Shown here piece by piece: positions 1-6,352 of a stretch of DNA of 34,243 nucleotides. Position numbers and translations under genes: made by a program. Numbering within the stretch: position 1 is the stretch's first letter; every line of letters begins with the position of its first letter. The stretch lies in the NCBI GenBank assembly GCA_038106445.1, contig JAYODU010000018.1:1-34243 (forward strand), written 5' to 3'. The notes below the pieces were generated by a model. That model saw only the letters and a list, made by a program, of their open reading frames with translations, searched no databases and was not told where the DNA came from. The stretch is from Pseudemcibacter sp038106445 (lineage in GTDB: Bacteria > Pseudomonadota > Alphaproteobacteria > Sphingomonadales > Emcibacteraceae).

Positions 1-25
1 ACCTCCATGTAATTAGTTTACATGA

Positions 26-613
26 AGAGCCCCACAAGATAGTACATTCCTAAAGGTTGGTTTTGGTTCTGCTTTCATCTTTAAACAACCGGCTGCCAAA
101 CGAAATGCATTTTTGATTAATGCGGGTCTTGTTATGCTTGGCGCATTTATCGCACTTCGTCTTGCGGGTATTTATGGCGATCCCAATCCCTGGCAGGTGC
201 AGGAATATGGTTTTCTTGCAACTGTTTTTGACTTCATGAATGTAAGTAAATATCCCGCAAGTCTGCTTTATCTGCTCGCAACACTTGGTGTTATGTCAAT
301 TGTTTGCGGCTATGCTGAGCGCTTAAAAGGTAAAGTTAAAGACATTCTGGTGATGTTTGGGCGTGTGCCATTTGCATTTTATGTAGCCCACCTTTATTTG
401 ATCCACGCACTTGCCATACTTCTTGGCATAGCTCAGGGATATACTTTTGATCAGGTCTTTAAATTTTTCCCGTTCTATCCGGAAGGATACGGTGTTGATC
501 TGATGGGCGTTTATGCAGGATGGATCATAACACTTGCGCTGCTTTATCCGTTTTGTAAATGGGTGGCGGAAGTAAAACGCAGACGTAAGGACTGGTGGTT
601 AAGTTACCTGTAA
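26..613 (+). CDS. C-terminal part of NagX/DUF1624-type membrane acetyltransferase-like protein (5' end missing or disrupted)
   Basis: About 185 recognisable residues with four or so hydrophobic segments, including a VGFGSAFIF stretch near the start, and an aromatic/basic C-terminus (RRRKDWWLSYL). This matches the C-terminal half of the heparan-alpha-glucosaminide N-acetyltransferase-like family (DUF1624/NagX), multipass inner-membrane proteins often found with amino-sugar and peptidoglycan-recycling genes. Full-length members are roughly twice as long. The frame is open only back to a TGA at 23-25, and the first ~50 bases do not read as the expected upstream protein, so the beginning is either beyond a sequence junction or truly lost. 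A TTG at 113 is the first possible in-frame start but lies inside a conserved helix and is unlikely to be used. Family assignment is from remembered sequence character, not a search. Confidence 0.6.
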   Translation, partial: RAPQDSTFLKVGFGSAFIFKQPAAKRNAFLINAGLVMLGAFIALRLAGIYGDPNPWQVQEYGFLATVFDFMNVSKYPASLLYLLATLGVMSIVCGYAERLKGKVKDILVMFGRVPFAFYVAHLYLIHALAILLGIAQGYTFDQVFKFFPFYPEGYGVDLMGVYAGWIITLALLYPFCKWVAEVKRRRKDWWLSYL

Positions 614-625
614 GATTTTATTGAA

Positions 626-649
626 GGGGCGATCAAATCGCCCCTTTTT
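626..649 (+). terminator. Rho-independent terminator after the NagX-like gene
   Basis: Eight-base perfect stem GGGGCGAT / ATCGCCCC with a CAA loop, followed by TTTTT. It begins 12 bases after the TAA at 611-613 and lies between two convergent genes; the run of T on the plus side makes it a plus-strand terminator. Confidence 0.9.
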
Positions 650-651
650 AT

Positions 652-2214
652 TTATCGGGTGCAGCGGATAAGACCACGACCATAAAGATCACCCGTAAGG
701 TTGCTTTCATCAATTGCAAGCCCACCATTTACAAGCAAATATTTAACACCAACCGAAGGTTCCCGCGGATTAACGAAATCCGCCCGCGGGGCAAATTCAT
801 CTGGATCAAAAATGACAATATCCGCGAACATATCCGGCGCAATATAACCCCGGTCACAAAGTTTAAATGTATCGGCCGTAAGCCCCGTACTGCGATGGAT
901 GAAATCCTGAAGTGTGACAAATTTTTTATTTACGACATATTCCCGGTACTTGGTGGGGAATGTGGCGAATTTTCGTGGATGACCGTAACTGCCATCGGAT
1001 GATGTCATCACCCAGGATTTTTGCATAAAGGCACGCATATCATCTTCGTTGATTGCAAAATTTGCAATATTGCTTCCGCCTTCAAAAATTATTTCAATGG
1101 CCGTATCAATGGGATCCTTGCCGCGCGCTTCTGCTTCTTGACCTAAAGTGCGGCCAACGACCATATTGCCGTCACCACCGGAAAGCAGTAATGCGTCCTT
1201 ACCGCCGCGCTTTCGCATATTTTCTTCCATGTCGGCCTTTATTTGCGGTAATTGCGCCGGGTCACTCAGCCGTGCATGCATGGCTTCAACGCCGCCTTCC
1301 TGAACATAACGGGGAAGAAGTGCCCCCACGACCCCGGTTCCTGTTGCAAGCCATGGATACTGATCAGCACTTATGCGCAGACCTTCGGCCTGTGCCGCTT
1401 CAATCATTTCGATTGCATCGGCTGATTGGCCCCATACATCAACACCAAGCGCTTTTATGTGTCCCACATGCCCCTTTATCCCCGCTGCGCGTGCGATGTC
1501 GATCACTTCTTTGATCGCACCAAGCAAACCGATATTATATGTACTTTCATCGCGTATATGACTTTCATATATCCCGTCATAAGGCTTGATTTCTTTTGCA
1601 AGTTCGATCACTTCATCAGTAGAAGAATAACTTCCGGGTGCGTAATAAAGGCCAGTAGATAATCCCAATGCTCCTTCTTCCATCGCCATACGAACCTGAG
1701 ATTTCATAATTTCAAGTTCCCCATATGTTGGCTCGTCAGCCCGCATATTCATCACGGATTGTCTGACGGTTCCTTGCCCAACAAAAAGCGCTGTGTTGGT
1801 CCCGATGCCATCTTCTTCAAGCTGATCAAGGGTTTCGCGGATGTTTGTCGGTCCGCCGCCGTCATTACCATTAAATACTGTTGTAACCCCCTGCGTCAGA
1901 TAGTTTGCATTATCCTTCCGTTCCGGATCCTGTAAATTACCAAGCGAATGTGTATGAGGGTCAATAAAACCCGGTGCGACTATTAAACCGGTTGCATCAA
2001 TAATACGTCTGGCACTGATGTTTTCTGCACCGGGAGGTCCCATATATGTGATCTGATCGCCGTTTATGGCGATATCAAGTAATTGTGGTGGTTCATCATG
2101 ACCGTTGTAGACAGTCCCGCCTGTGATAAGGATATCTGCACTTATGCTACCGTCATTTTGTTCAGCACAAGCTGATAATAACAAACATGCGAAAATTAAT
2201 ATTGCAGTTTTCAT
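652..2214 (-). CDS. N-acyl-D-amino-acid deacylase family amidohydrolase, lipoprotein
   Basis: 520 aa. The family hydrolyses N-acyl-D-amino acids (or related D-amino-acid amides/peptides) in a metal-dependent TIM-barrel. The N-terminus is a lipoprotein signal with lipobox LSAC, acylated Cys16, so the enzyme should be anchored in the envelope. Seen motifs: PGFIDPHTHS with metal ligands His87 and His89, QGVTTVFNGNDGG with Asp118 where D-aminoacylases usually carry the bridging Cys, ESHIRDE (His219), GHIKALG (His252), a late SSDG motif (putative catalytic Asp) and the C-terminal RGYIAPDMFADIVIFDPD strand typical of amidohydrolases. Start supported by GGGA 5 nt upstream. A second, diverged paralogue lies at 29877-31601. 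Exact substrate is unknown; D-amino-acid peptides from peptidoglycan would fit the AmpG and MurQ neighbours. Confidence 0.88.
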   Translation of the reverse strand: MKTAILIFACLLLSACAEQNDGSISADILITGGTVYNGHDEPPQLLDIAINGDQITYMGPPGAENISARRIIDATGLIVAPGFIDPHTHSLGNLQDPERKDNANYLTQGVTTVFNGNDGGGPTNIRETLDQLEEDGIGTNTALFVGQGTVRQSVMNMRADEPTYGELEIMKSQVRMAMEEGALGLSTGLYYAPGSYSSTDEVIELAKEIKPYDGIYESHIRDESTYNIGLLGAIKEVIDIARAAGIKGHVGHIKALGVDVWGQSADAIEMIEAAQAEGLRISADQYPWLATGTGVVGALLPRYVQEGGVEAMHARLSDPAQLPQIKADMEENMRKRGGKDALLLSGGDGNMVVGRTLGQEAEARGKDPIDTAIEIIFEGGSNIANFAINEDDMRAFMQKSWVMTSSDGSYGHPRKFATFPTKYREYVVNKKFVTLQDFIHRSTGLTADTFKLCDRGYIAPDMFADIVIFDPDEFAPRADFVNPREPSVGVKYLLVNGGLAIDESNLTGDLYGRGLIRCTR

Positions 2215-2253
2215 GATTTTCCCTCTACCCGTTGCTTCCCTTCACGTGTAATC

Positions 2254-2281
2254 AGTATAGGCCACTAATGGTTTAAAACAA
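2254..2281 (-). promoter_or_regulatory. Candidate sigma-70 promoter for the D-aminoacylase-family lipoprotein
   Basis: On the minus strand TTGTTT (2281-2276), 16-base spacer, TATACT (2259-2254), about 40 bases upstream of the start codon at 2214. The -10 is good, the -35 weak. Confidence 0.45.
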
Positions 2282-2344
2282 GATATTGGGAAAATATACC
2301 TCTAATTATTAACAGAAAAAAACTGAAAATTTGCCTTATATTTC

Positions 2345-2373
2345 TTGACGTGTATATCGCTTTCCCCTATATA
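2345..2373 (+). promoter_or_regulatory. sigma-70 promoter of rpmB
   Basis: TTGACG (2345-2350), 17-base spacer, TATATA (2368-2373). Near-consensus elements and spacing; predicted transcript start near 2380 gives a leader of about 75 bases before the rpmB start at 2455. Confidence 0.75.
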
Positions 2374-2454
2374 CCGCTTTCAAGTTTTATAAGGCCTTGT
2401 GACGATTCTTGTTTGTGGGCTTGGAAATATATGAATTTAATTAAGGAAAAGACG

Positions 2455-2742
2455 ATGTCACGTGTTTGTGAACTAACAGGCAAAACTGTAATAAGCGGAA
2501 ACAACGTAAGCCATGCGCTTAACAGAACCCGTCGTAAATTCCGCCCTAATCTCAGTAATGTAACGCTATTGAGTGATGTACTGGGTCAGTCAGTAAAATT
2601 GAAAATTTCCGCACATGCCCTTCGCAGTGTTGAGCATAATGGTGGGCTTGATAATTTCCTTGTAAAAGCAAATGATATTAATTTATCGCTTAAAGCAAGA
2701 CGCCTTAAGAAAAGCATCAAGAAGAAAATGGCTGCCGCCTGA
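2455..2742 (+). CDS. rpmB: 50S ribosomal protein L28
   Basis: 95 aa, strongly basic, with the L28 signature MSRVCELTGKTVISGNNVSHA and NRTRRKFRPNL, ending in a lysine-rich tail. Structural protein of the large ribosomal subunit. The reading frame is open upstream to 2350, but the start at 2455 is chosen because it matches the family N-terminus and is preceded by AAGGAAAA; this also puts the start downstream of the promoter at 2345-2373. It is a single-gene transcription unit between its own promoter and terminator, as is common for rpmB in Alphaproteobacteria. Confidence 0.97.
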   Translation: MSRVCELTGKTVISGNNVSHALNRTRRKFRPNLSNVTLLSDVLGQSVKLKISAHALRSVEHNGGLDNFLVKANDINLSLKARRLKKSIKKKMAAA

Positions 2743-2765
2743 TAGGTAGAATGAATTAAATTTTT

Positions 2766-2794
2766 AAAGCCGCTGATTTTCAGCGGCTTTTTTT
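2766..2794 (+). terminator. Rho-independent terminator of rpmB
   Basis: Eleven-base perfect stem AAAGCCGCTGA / TCAGCGGCTTT with a TTT loop running into seven T (2788-2794), 23 bases after the rpmB stop codon. Confidence 0.95.
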
Positions 2795-2824
2795 ATGCTT
2801 TGAGATATAACGTACCTGAAGTAG

Positions 2825-2852
2825 TTTAATTAAATAACATTTTTAATTAAAT
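2825..2852 (+). repeat. Two copies of the palindrome TTTAATTAAAT upstream of the TetR pseudogene
   Basis: TTTAATTAAAT occurs at 2825-2835 and 2842-2852, start to start 17 bases. Each copy contains the palindrome TTTAATTAAA. They lie in the 199-base AT-rich gap between the rpmB terminator and the TetR remnant and could be operator half-sites, but simple AT richness is also enough to explain them. Nothing else recognisable was seen in this gap. Confidence 0.4.
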
Positions 2853-2993
2853 ATAATAAAAAGTTAGTATCCTTATCATAGAATATTTTCCAGCAGTAAA
2901 TTCAAAGTAAGAAAATCGCGTATAAAATATGGGTTATATTTTAGTGCAGAGGCCATATTCTCGGCTATTGCATTTTATGTTTAAGAGGCGGAA

Positions 2994-3550
2994 ATGAATA
3001 AAAAGGCAACGTCAACGATAATAATAATTGCCGCGAAGGAAGAATATCAAAAGCGCGGATATCCGGCGACAGAGGTTGACCATATTATAAAAAGGGCCAA
3101 AGTTTCAAAAGAGGAATTCGATGAGCAGTTTTCTTCTCTGGAAGATTGCTGTTTGAAAGTCCTTAAAAACCATGCGCAGGAAATGAAGCGAACCTCAAGA
3201 AATATGATGAAAATGACAATTGTAGGCAAAGGCTCAGTCTGTTTCTCGATGATTTATACGAAAATGCTGAAAGTCTTTCTAATGAGGGGCATCCGATTTT
3301 CAATCTTTATTATGATGTAAGAAGTTCAGATAATGAATTATCTGCAACGGCTTCAGAAATATTGAAAATGATGCATGAATGGCTCGATGAACAATTTATT
3401 ATCATGTTAAAAACAGAAGCAGCGGTTGATCAGGGAGACAGTCTGATGGCCGCCGTGAGTGGGCTTTTGCTTATAGCAAAATTAACAGGGGATGCCCAAA
3501 TGTTTAAAAATCAGCTGCTTCAACTTCGCTCCTGGATCAGATCCATGTAA
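2994..3550 (+). pseudogene. TetR/AcrR-family transcriptional regulator, frameshifted
   Basis: The first frame (from ATG 2994, preceded by GAGGCGGAA) gives a TetR DNA-binding domain: a helix starting at TIIIIAAKEEYQKRGY, then ATEVDHIIKRAKVSKEEFDEQF, then SLEDCCLKVL. After about residue 70 this frame becomes implausible and stops at 3320. The -1 frame continues a normal TetR ligand-binding domain from about 3233 (RLSLFLDDLYENAES ...) through EWLDEQFIIMLKTEAA to a stop at 3548-3550. The simplest reading is one lost base between about 3205 and 3235 in a gene of about 185 codons. No convincing slippery heptamer is visible, so programmed frameshifting is unlikely; sequencing error remains possible. 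The ligand is unknown. The adjacent downstream ampG-like transporter may be its former target. Confidence 0.8.
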
Positions 3551-3562
3551 TGGGTCTTGACC

Positions 3563-3592
3563 TTGTCACGATCATCAGCCACTCTGTATTAA
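3563..3592 (+). promoter_or_regulatory. Possible promoter of the ampG-like gene
   Basis: TTGTCA (3563-3568), 18-base spacer, TATTAA (3587-3592), just upstream of the start at 3615. Acceptable match but a very short leader would result, so only tentative. Confidence 0.3.
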
Positions 3593-3614
3593 AATAAATA
3601 AACAGAGAAGAGCA

Positions 3615-4994
3615 TTGTCCGAAAGTCAGGTCACAGAAAAAGATTTCTCAGATTCTATAAAGGTATATTTAGAGCCCAGAGTGCTTGCGATTTTGTTTCT
3701 TGGATTCTCTTCCGGTGTACCCTATGGAGTTCTTACCGGTGCTCTAAGCTACTGGGTTTCAAAAATTGATCTTAGTCCAAGCGAGATCAGCCTGCTTGCA
3801 GCAGCTGGTTTTCCATATACGATTAAGTTTCTTTGGTCACCACTTGTAGATCAGGTAAAGCTGCCAATACTTAATAATCTTTTAGGTCAGCGAAGAAGTT
3901 GGCTGATTTTATCGCAGTTGCTGCTTGTAGCTAGCATTGCCTGGCTCGGTTTTACTTCACCGCTTGAAAATTATTCACAGACTTATATAGCCGCTTTTTT
4001 TATTGCATTGTTCGGTGCAACGCAGGACATTGTGATTGATGGTTTTCGGATCGAAGTGTTGGAAGATGATGAGCAGGCAGCGGGTGCTGCGTTTTATATT
4101 TATGGCTACCGTATTGCCGGAATTCTTTTCTCTATTGGTGTGATCTATATATACACATTACTGGAAATTGATTGGTCATTATTGTTTGTTCTGGGTAGCT
4201 TTACAATGGTCGTTGGTATGATTGCAGCGCTAATGATGCGCGAACCGAAGCAAAAAGTTACCGATGAGAAGCTAAAAATTCAGAAAGAACTAGACGCAAT
4301 ACTTGAAAAAAAGTTGGCAGCAAAAGGCAAATTTCGTGAATATTCAGCCTGGTTCTATATGACGGTTATTGCGCCATTCCAGGAGTTTCTGAGCAGGCGG
4401 GGTTGGTATGTGTTTTTACTGTTTGCGGTATTTTACAAATTAGGCGACAGCTTGGCGATTTCACTGCAAACAAAATATTTTCTTTCCATGGGATTTGACG
4501 ATCTCGTCATAGCCAATTCAGGTAAGTTAGTTGGTTTCTGGGCCTTATTACTAGGGTTTGCAGTTGGTGGCGCGCTCATGAGCCGCGTAGGTCTTTGGAA
4601 AGCTCTTCTGGTTTGTGCCATACTTCAACTGGCTTCTAATCTTGCATTTTCCGCACTTTATATTGTCGGGACAAACGCTTACTTTCTGGCATTCACTATG
4701 GGTTTTGAAAATTTTGCTACGGGGATGGGTGCAACGGTGTTGGTCGCGTATCTTTCTCTTCTTTGCAACAGATCCTTTACGGTCACCCAATTCGCGCTTT
4801 TAAGTGCACTCAATCAATTTACTGTCAAAATACTCTCTTCCCCAAGTGGTTATATTGTTGAAGCCACCGGTTGGTTCTGGTTCTTTATTATCACGGCAAT
4901 TCTAGCTATTCCGGGTGTATTATTAATCTTTTGGATAAGGAATTTGGAAAATTTAGATAAAAAACAATCAGACCTTGCGAACGACCAGTTGTAA
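3615..4994 (+). CDS. ampG: AmpG-family muropeptide permease (MFS)
   Basis: 459 aa with about 12 to 14 hydrophobic segments. AmpG imports GlcNAc-anhydroMurNAc (muro)peptides across the inner membrane for peptidoglycan recycling and indirectly controls beta-lactamase induction. Family marks seen: an N-terminal FLGFSSGVPYGVLTGALSYW, FLWSPLVDQ, QRRSW, and the characteristic FGATQDIVIDGFRIE with a following GAAFYIYGYRIAGI. Start is TTG at 3615 with AGAGAAG a few bases upstream; the Met-like start then leads into LEPRVLAILFLG. A hydrophilic loop around residues 205-240 is the central cytoplasmic loop. The preceding frameshifted TetR gene ends 64 bases upstream. The gene overlaps a convergent small gene by 27 bases. 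The MurQ operon about 24 kb away fits the same pathway. Confidence 0.87.
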   Translation: MSESQVTEKDFSDSIKVYLEPRVLAILFLGFSSGVPYGVLTGALSYWVSKIDLSPSEISLLAAAGFPYTIKFLWSPLVDQVKLPILNNLLGQRRSWLILSQLLLVASIAWLGFTSPLENYSQTYIAAFFIALFGATQDIVIDGFRIEVLEDDEQAAGAAFYIYGYRIAGILFSIGVIYIYTLLEIDWSLLFVLGSFTMVVGMIAALMMREPKQKVTDEKLKIQKELDAILEKKLAAKGKFREYSAWFYMTVIAPFQEFLSRRGWYVFLLFAVFYKLGDSLAISLQTKYFLSMGFDDLVIANSGKLVGFWALLLGFAVGGALMSRVGLWKALLVCAILQLASNLAFSALYIVGTNAYFLAFTMGFENFATGMGATVLVAYLSLLCNRSFTVTQFALLSALNQFTVKILSSPSGYIVEATGWFWFFIITAILAIPGVLLIFWIRNLENLDKKQSDLANDQL

Positions 4995-5363
4995 ATGTGT
5001 TGAAAAGCGTGATTTTCGGCTAACCATTTGAAAACCATGTTGTTCCAGCAAGAACATAATGTTTTTTGATTTAAAAAAATTGATTTGTCCTTTAACGGGT
5101 TTGGGTCTTTTATAAATACGCCTTACGGGTATGGAAAGTTCGAATGTTTCACCGCGGTTCATCTGGGTGTATTTGTTTTTAAAAAATTGATTGATGTCTT
5201 TTGTAAAAAGAAGACCGCCATCATTATTTTGGTTGCTTTCGAAAAGTAATTTCCTGAAGCCGCAAAAGCGGCAATTATATTCAGGACAGAGTTTTTTTTG
5301 TATGGCAACAGCGGCACCACATACATCACATTTTTCTTTATACTCTTTTAAGTCTATATTCAT
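4968..5363 (-). CDS. Small zinc-ribbon protein with methyltransferase-like C-terminal tail, unknown function
   Basis: 131 aa, not confidently recognised. The N-terminus holds five cysteines: CDVC (Cys12, Cys15), Cys26, and CRFC (Cys31, Cys34), a likely structural zinc site. The C-terminal portion, about residues 93-131 (INFFKSKNIMFLLEQHGF ... STHLQLVVRK), resembles the last strand region of zinc-ribbon class I SAM methyltransferases, but the SAM-binding core that would lie between these two parts is absent. It may be a remnant with an internal deletion or a small protein in its own right. No good ribosome binding site is visible before the ATG. The 3' end overlaps that of ampG by 27 bases in the opposite direction. 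Confidence 0.5.
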   Translation of the reverse strand: MNIDLKEYKEKCDVCGAAVAIQKKLCPEYNCRFCGFRKLLFESNQNNDGGLLFTKDINQFFKNKYTQMNRGETFELSIPVRRIYKRPKPVKGQINFFKSKNIMFLLEQHGFQMVSRKSRFSTHLQLVVRKV

Positions 5364-5496
5364 TTTGTAATAATAGCGTTTTTTTCAAGTGTGCTAAACG
5401 AAAAGAACTGTAAAAAATAGTTTGGTACATCTTTCAAATAACTATATCATTTCACCGTTTTAGAAAATTGGTGAATTATTAAAGGTACCTGTTTAT

Positions 5497-6327
5497 ATGA
5501 ATATCGCCGCTCAAAATTATAATCTGTCATCGGACGAAGATGCGATCTGTGTTGCTAGCGGGAATTTTGAAGTGCGGCTCGCCCGCAGCAATCAGGAAGT
5601 TGAAGCGGGCCAAAAGCTGCGATACAAGGTGTTTTTTGAGGAAATGGGGGCTAAACCCTGTGAACGTGTTGAGAGCGAAAAAAGGGATTTTGATAATTTC
5701 GATGAAATTTGCGACCATTTACTTGCCTTTGATAATTCAAAATCCGGTGAAGAACGTGTTATAGCCACATACCGATTGTTACGAGAGGAATTCGTTAAAA
5801 AGAAAGAAGATTTTTATTCCTCTTCTGAATTTGATCTAACCAATCTCTATAATGATCATTTCAGAAAGCTGATGGGGGACCGACAATTGCTTGAACTCGG
5901 GCGAAGTTGTGTCAGGGAAGAGTATAGAACCAATGCCGTGATGCATTTGATGTGGAAATTTATTGCACGTTATATTGATAAACATAAAATTGCATATCTT
6001 TTCGGATGTGCCAGCTTGCCGGGCACGGATCAGAGTAAGCTGAAAATGCCACTTAGTTATCTTTATCAACAACATAAAACACCCGATGAATTTAACATTC
6101 ATGCTATAAAGGAACTCTACCAGAGAATGGATCATTTGAAGGAAGATGATTATAATCGCAAAGAAGCTATCCGTGCATTAGCACCACTGGTTAGAGGATA
6201 CTTGCGGTTAGGTTGTTACATAGGTGATGGTGCCGTTATAGATGAACAGTTTGGTACAACTGACGTTTTCATATTGCTTCCTGTTGACCAGCTTGAAACA
6301 AGATATTTATCCCTTTGGGATGATTAA
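5497..6327 (+). CDS. olsB: L-ornithine N(alpha)-acyltransferase (OlsB-type GNAT)
   Basis: 276 aa. OlsB transfers a 3-hydroxyacyl group from acyl carrier protein to ornithine, giving lyso-ornithine lipid, the first step to a phosphate-free membrane lipid. Family marks in order: FEVRLARSNQEVEAGQKLRYKVFFEEMGA, RDFDNFDEICDHLLAFD, VIATYRLL, FYSSSEFDLTNL, LLELGRSCVREEYR, YLFGCASLPGTD, LSYLYQQH, LAPLVRGYLRLGCYIGDGAVIDEQFGTTDVFILLPV. All the usual blocks are present. An OlsA-type second acyltransferase would be needed; the PlsC-family gene at 20299 is a candidate, though it may simply be the phosphatidate enzyme. Upstream is a 133-base gap with no clear promoter. Confidence 0.88.
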   Translation: MNIAAQNYNLSSDEDAICVASGNFEVRLARSNQEVEAGQKLRYKVFFEEMGAKPCERVESEKRDFDNFDEICDHLLAFDNSKSGEERVIATYRLLREEFVKKKEDFYSSSEFDLTNLYNDHFRKLMGDRQLLELGRSCVREEYRTNAVMHLMWKFIARYIDKHKIAYLFGCASLPGTDQSKLKMPLSYLYQQHKTPDEFNIHAIKELYQRMDHLKEDDYNRKEAIRALAPLVRGYLRLGCYIGDGAVIDEQFGTTDVFILLPVDQLETRYLSLWDD

Positions 6328-6352
6328 AGCATAACTTTCTTCCTGAAAAAAT

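Noticed and set aside
1053..1662. Three plus-strand open frames within 1053-1662
   Set aside because: They lie opposite the D-aminoacylase-family gene, are rich in Arg, His and Cys without any family pattern, and have no ribosome binding site.
3205..3240. Programmed -1 frameshift in the TetR gene
   Set aside because: No X-XXY-YYZ slippery heptamer or strong downstream stem is visible, so a mutation or sequence error is simpler.
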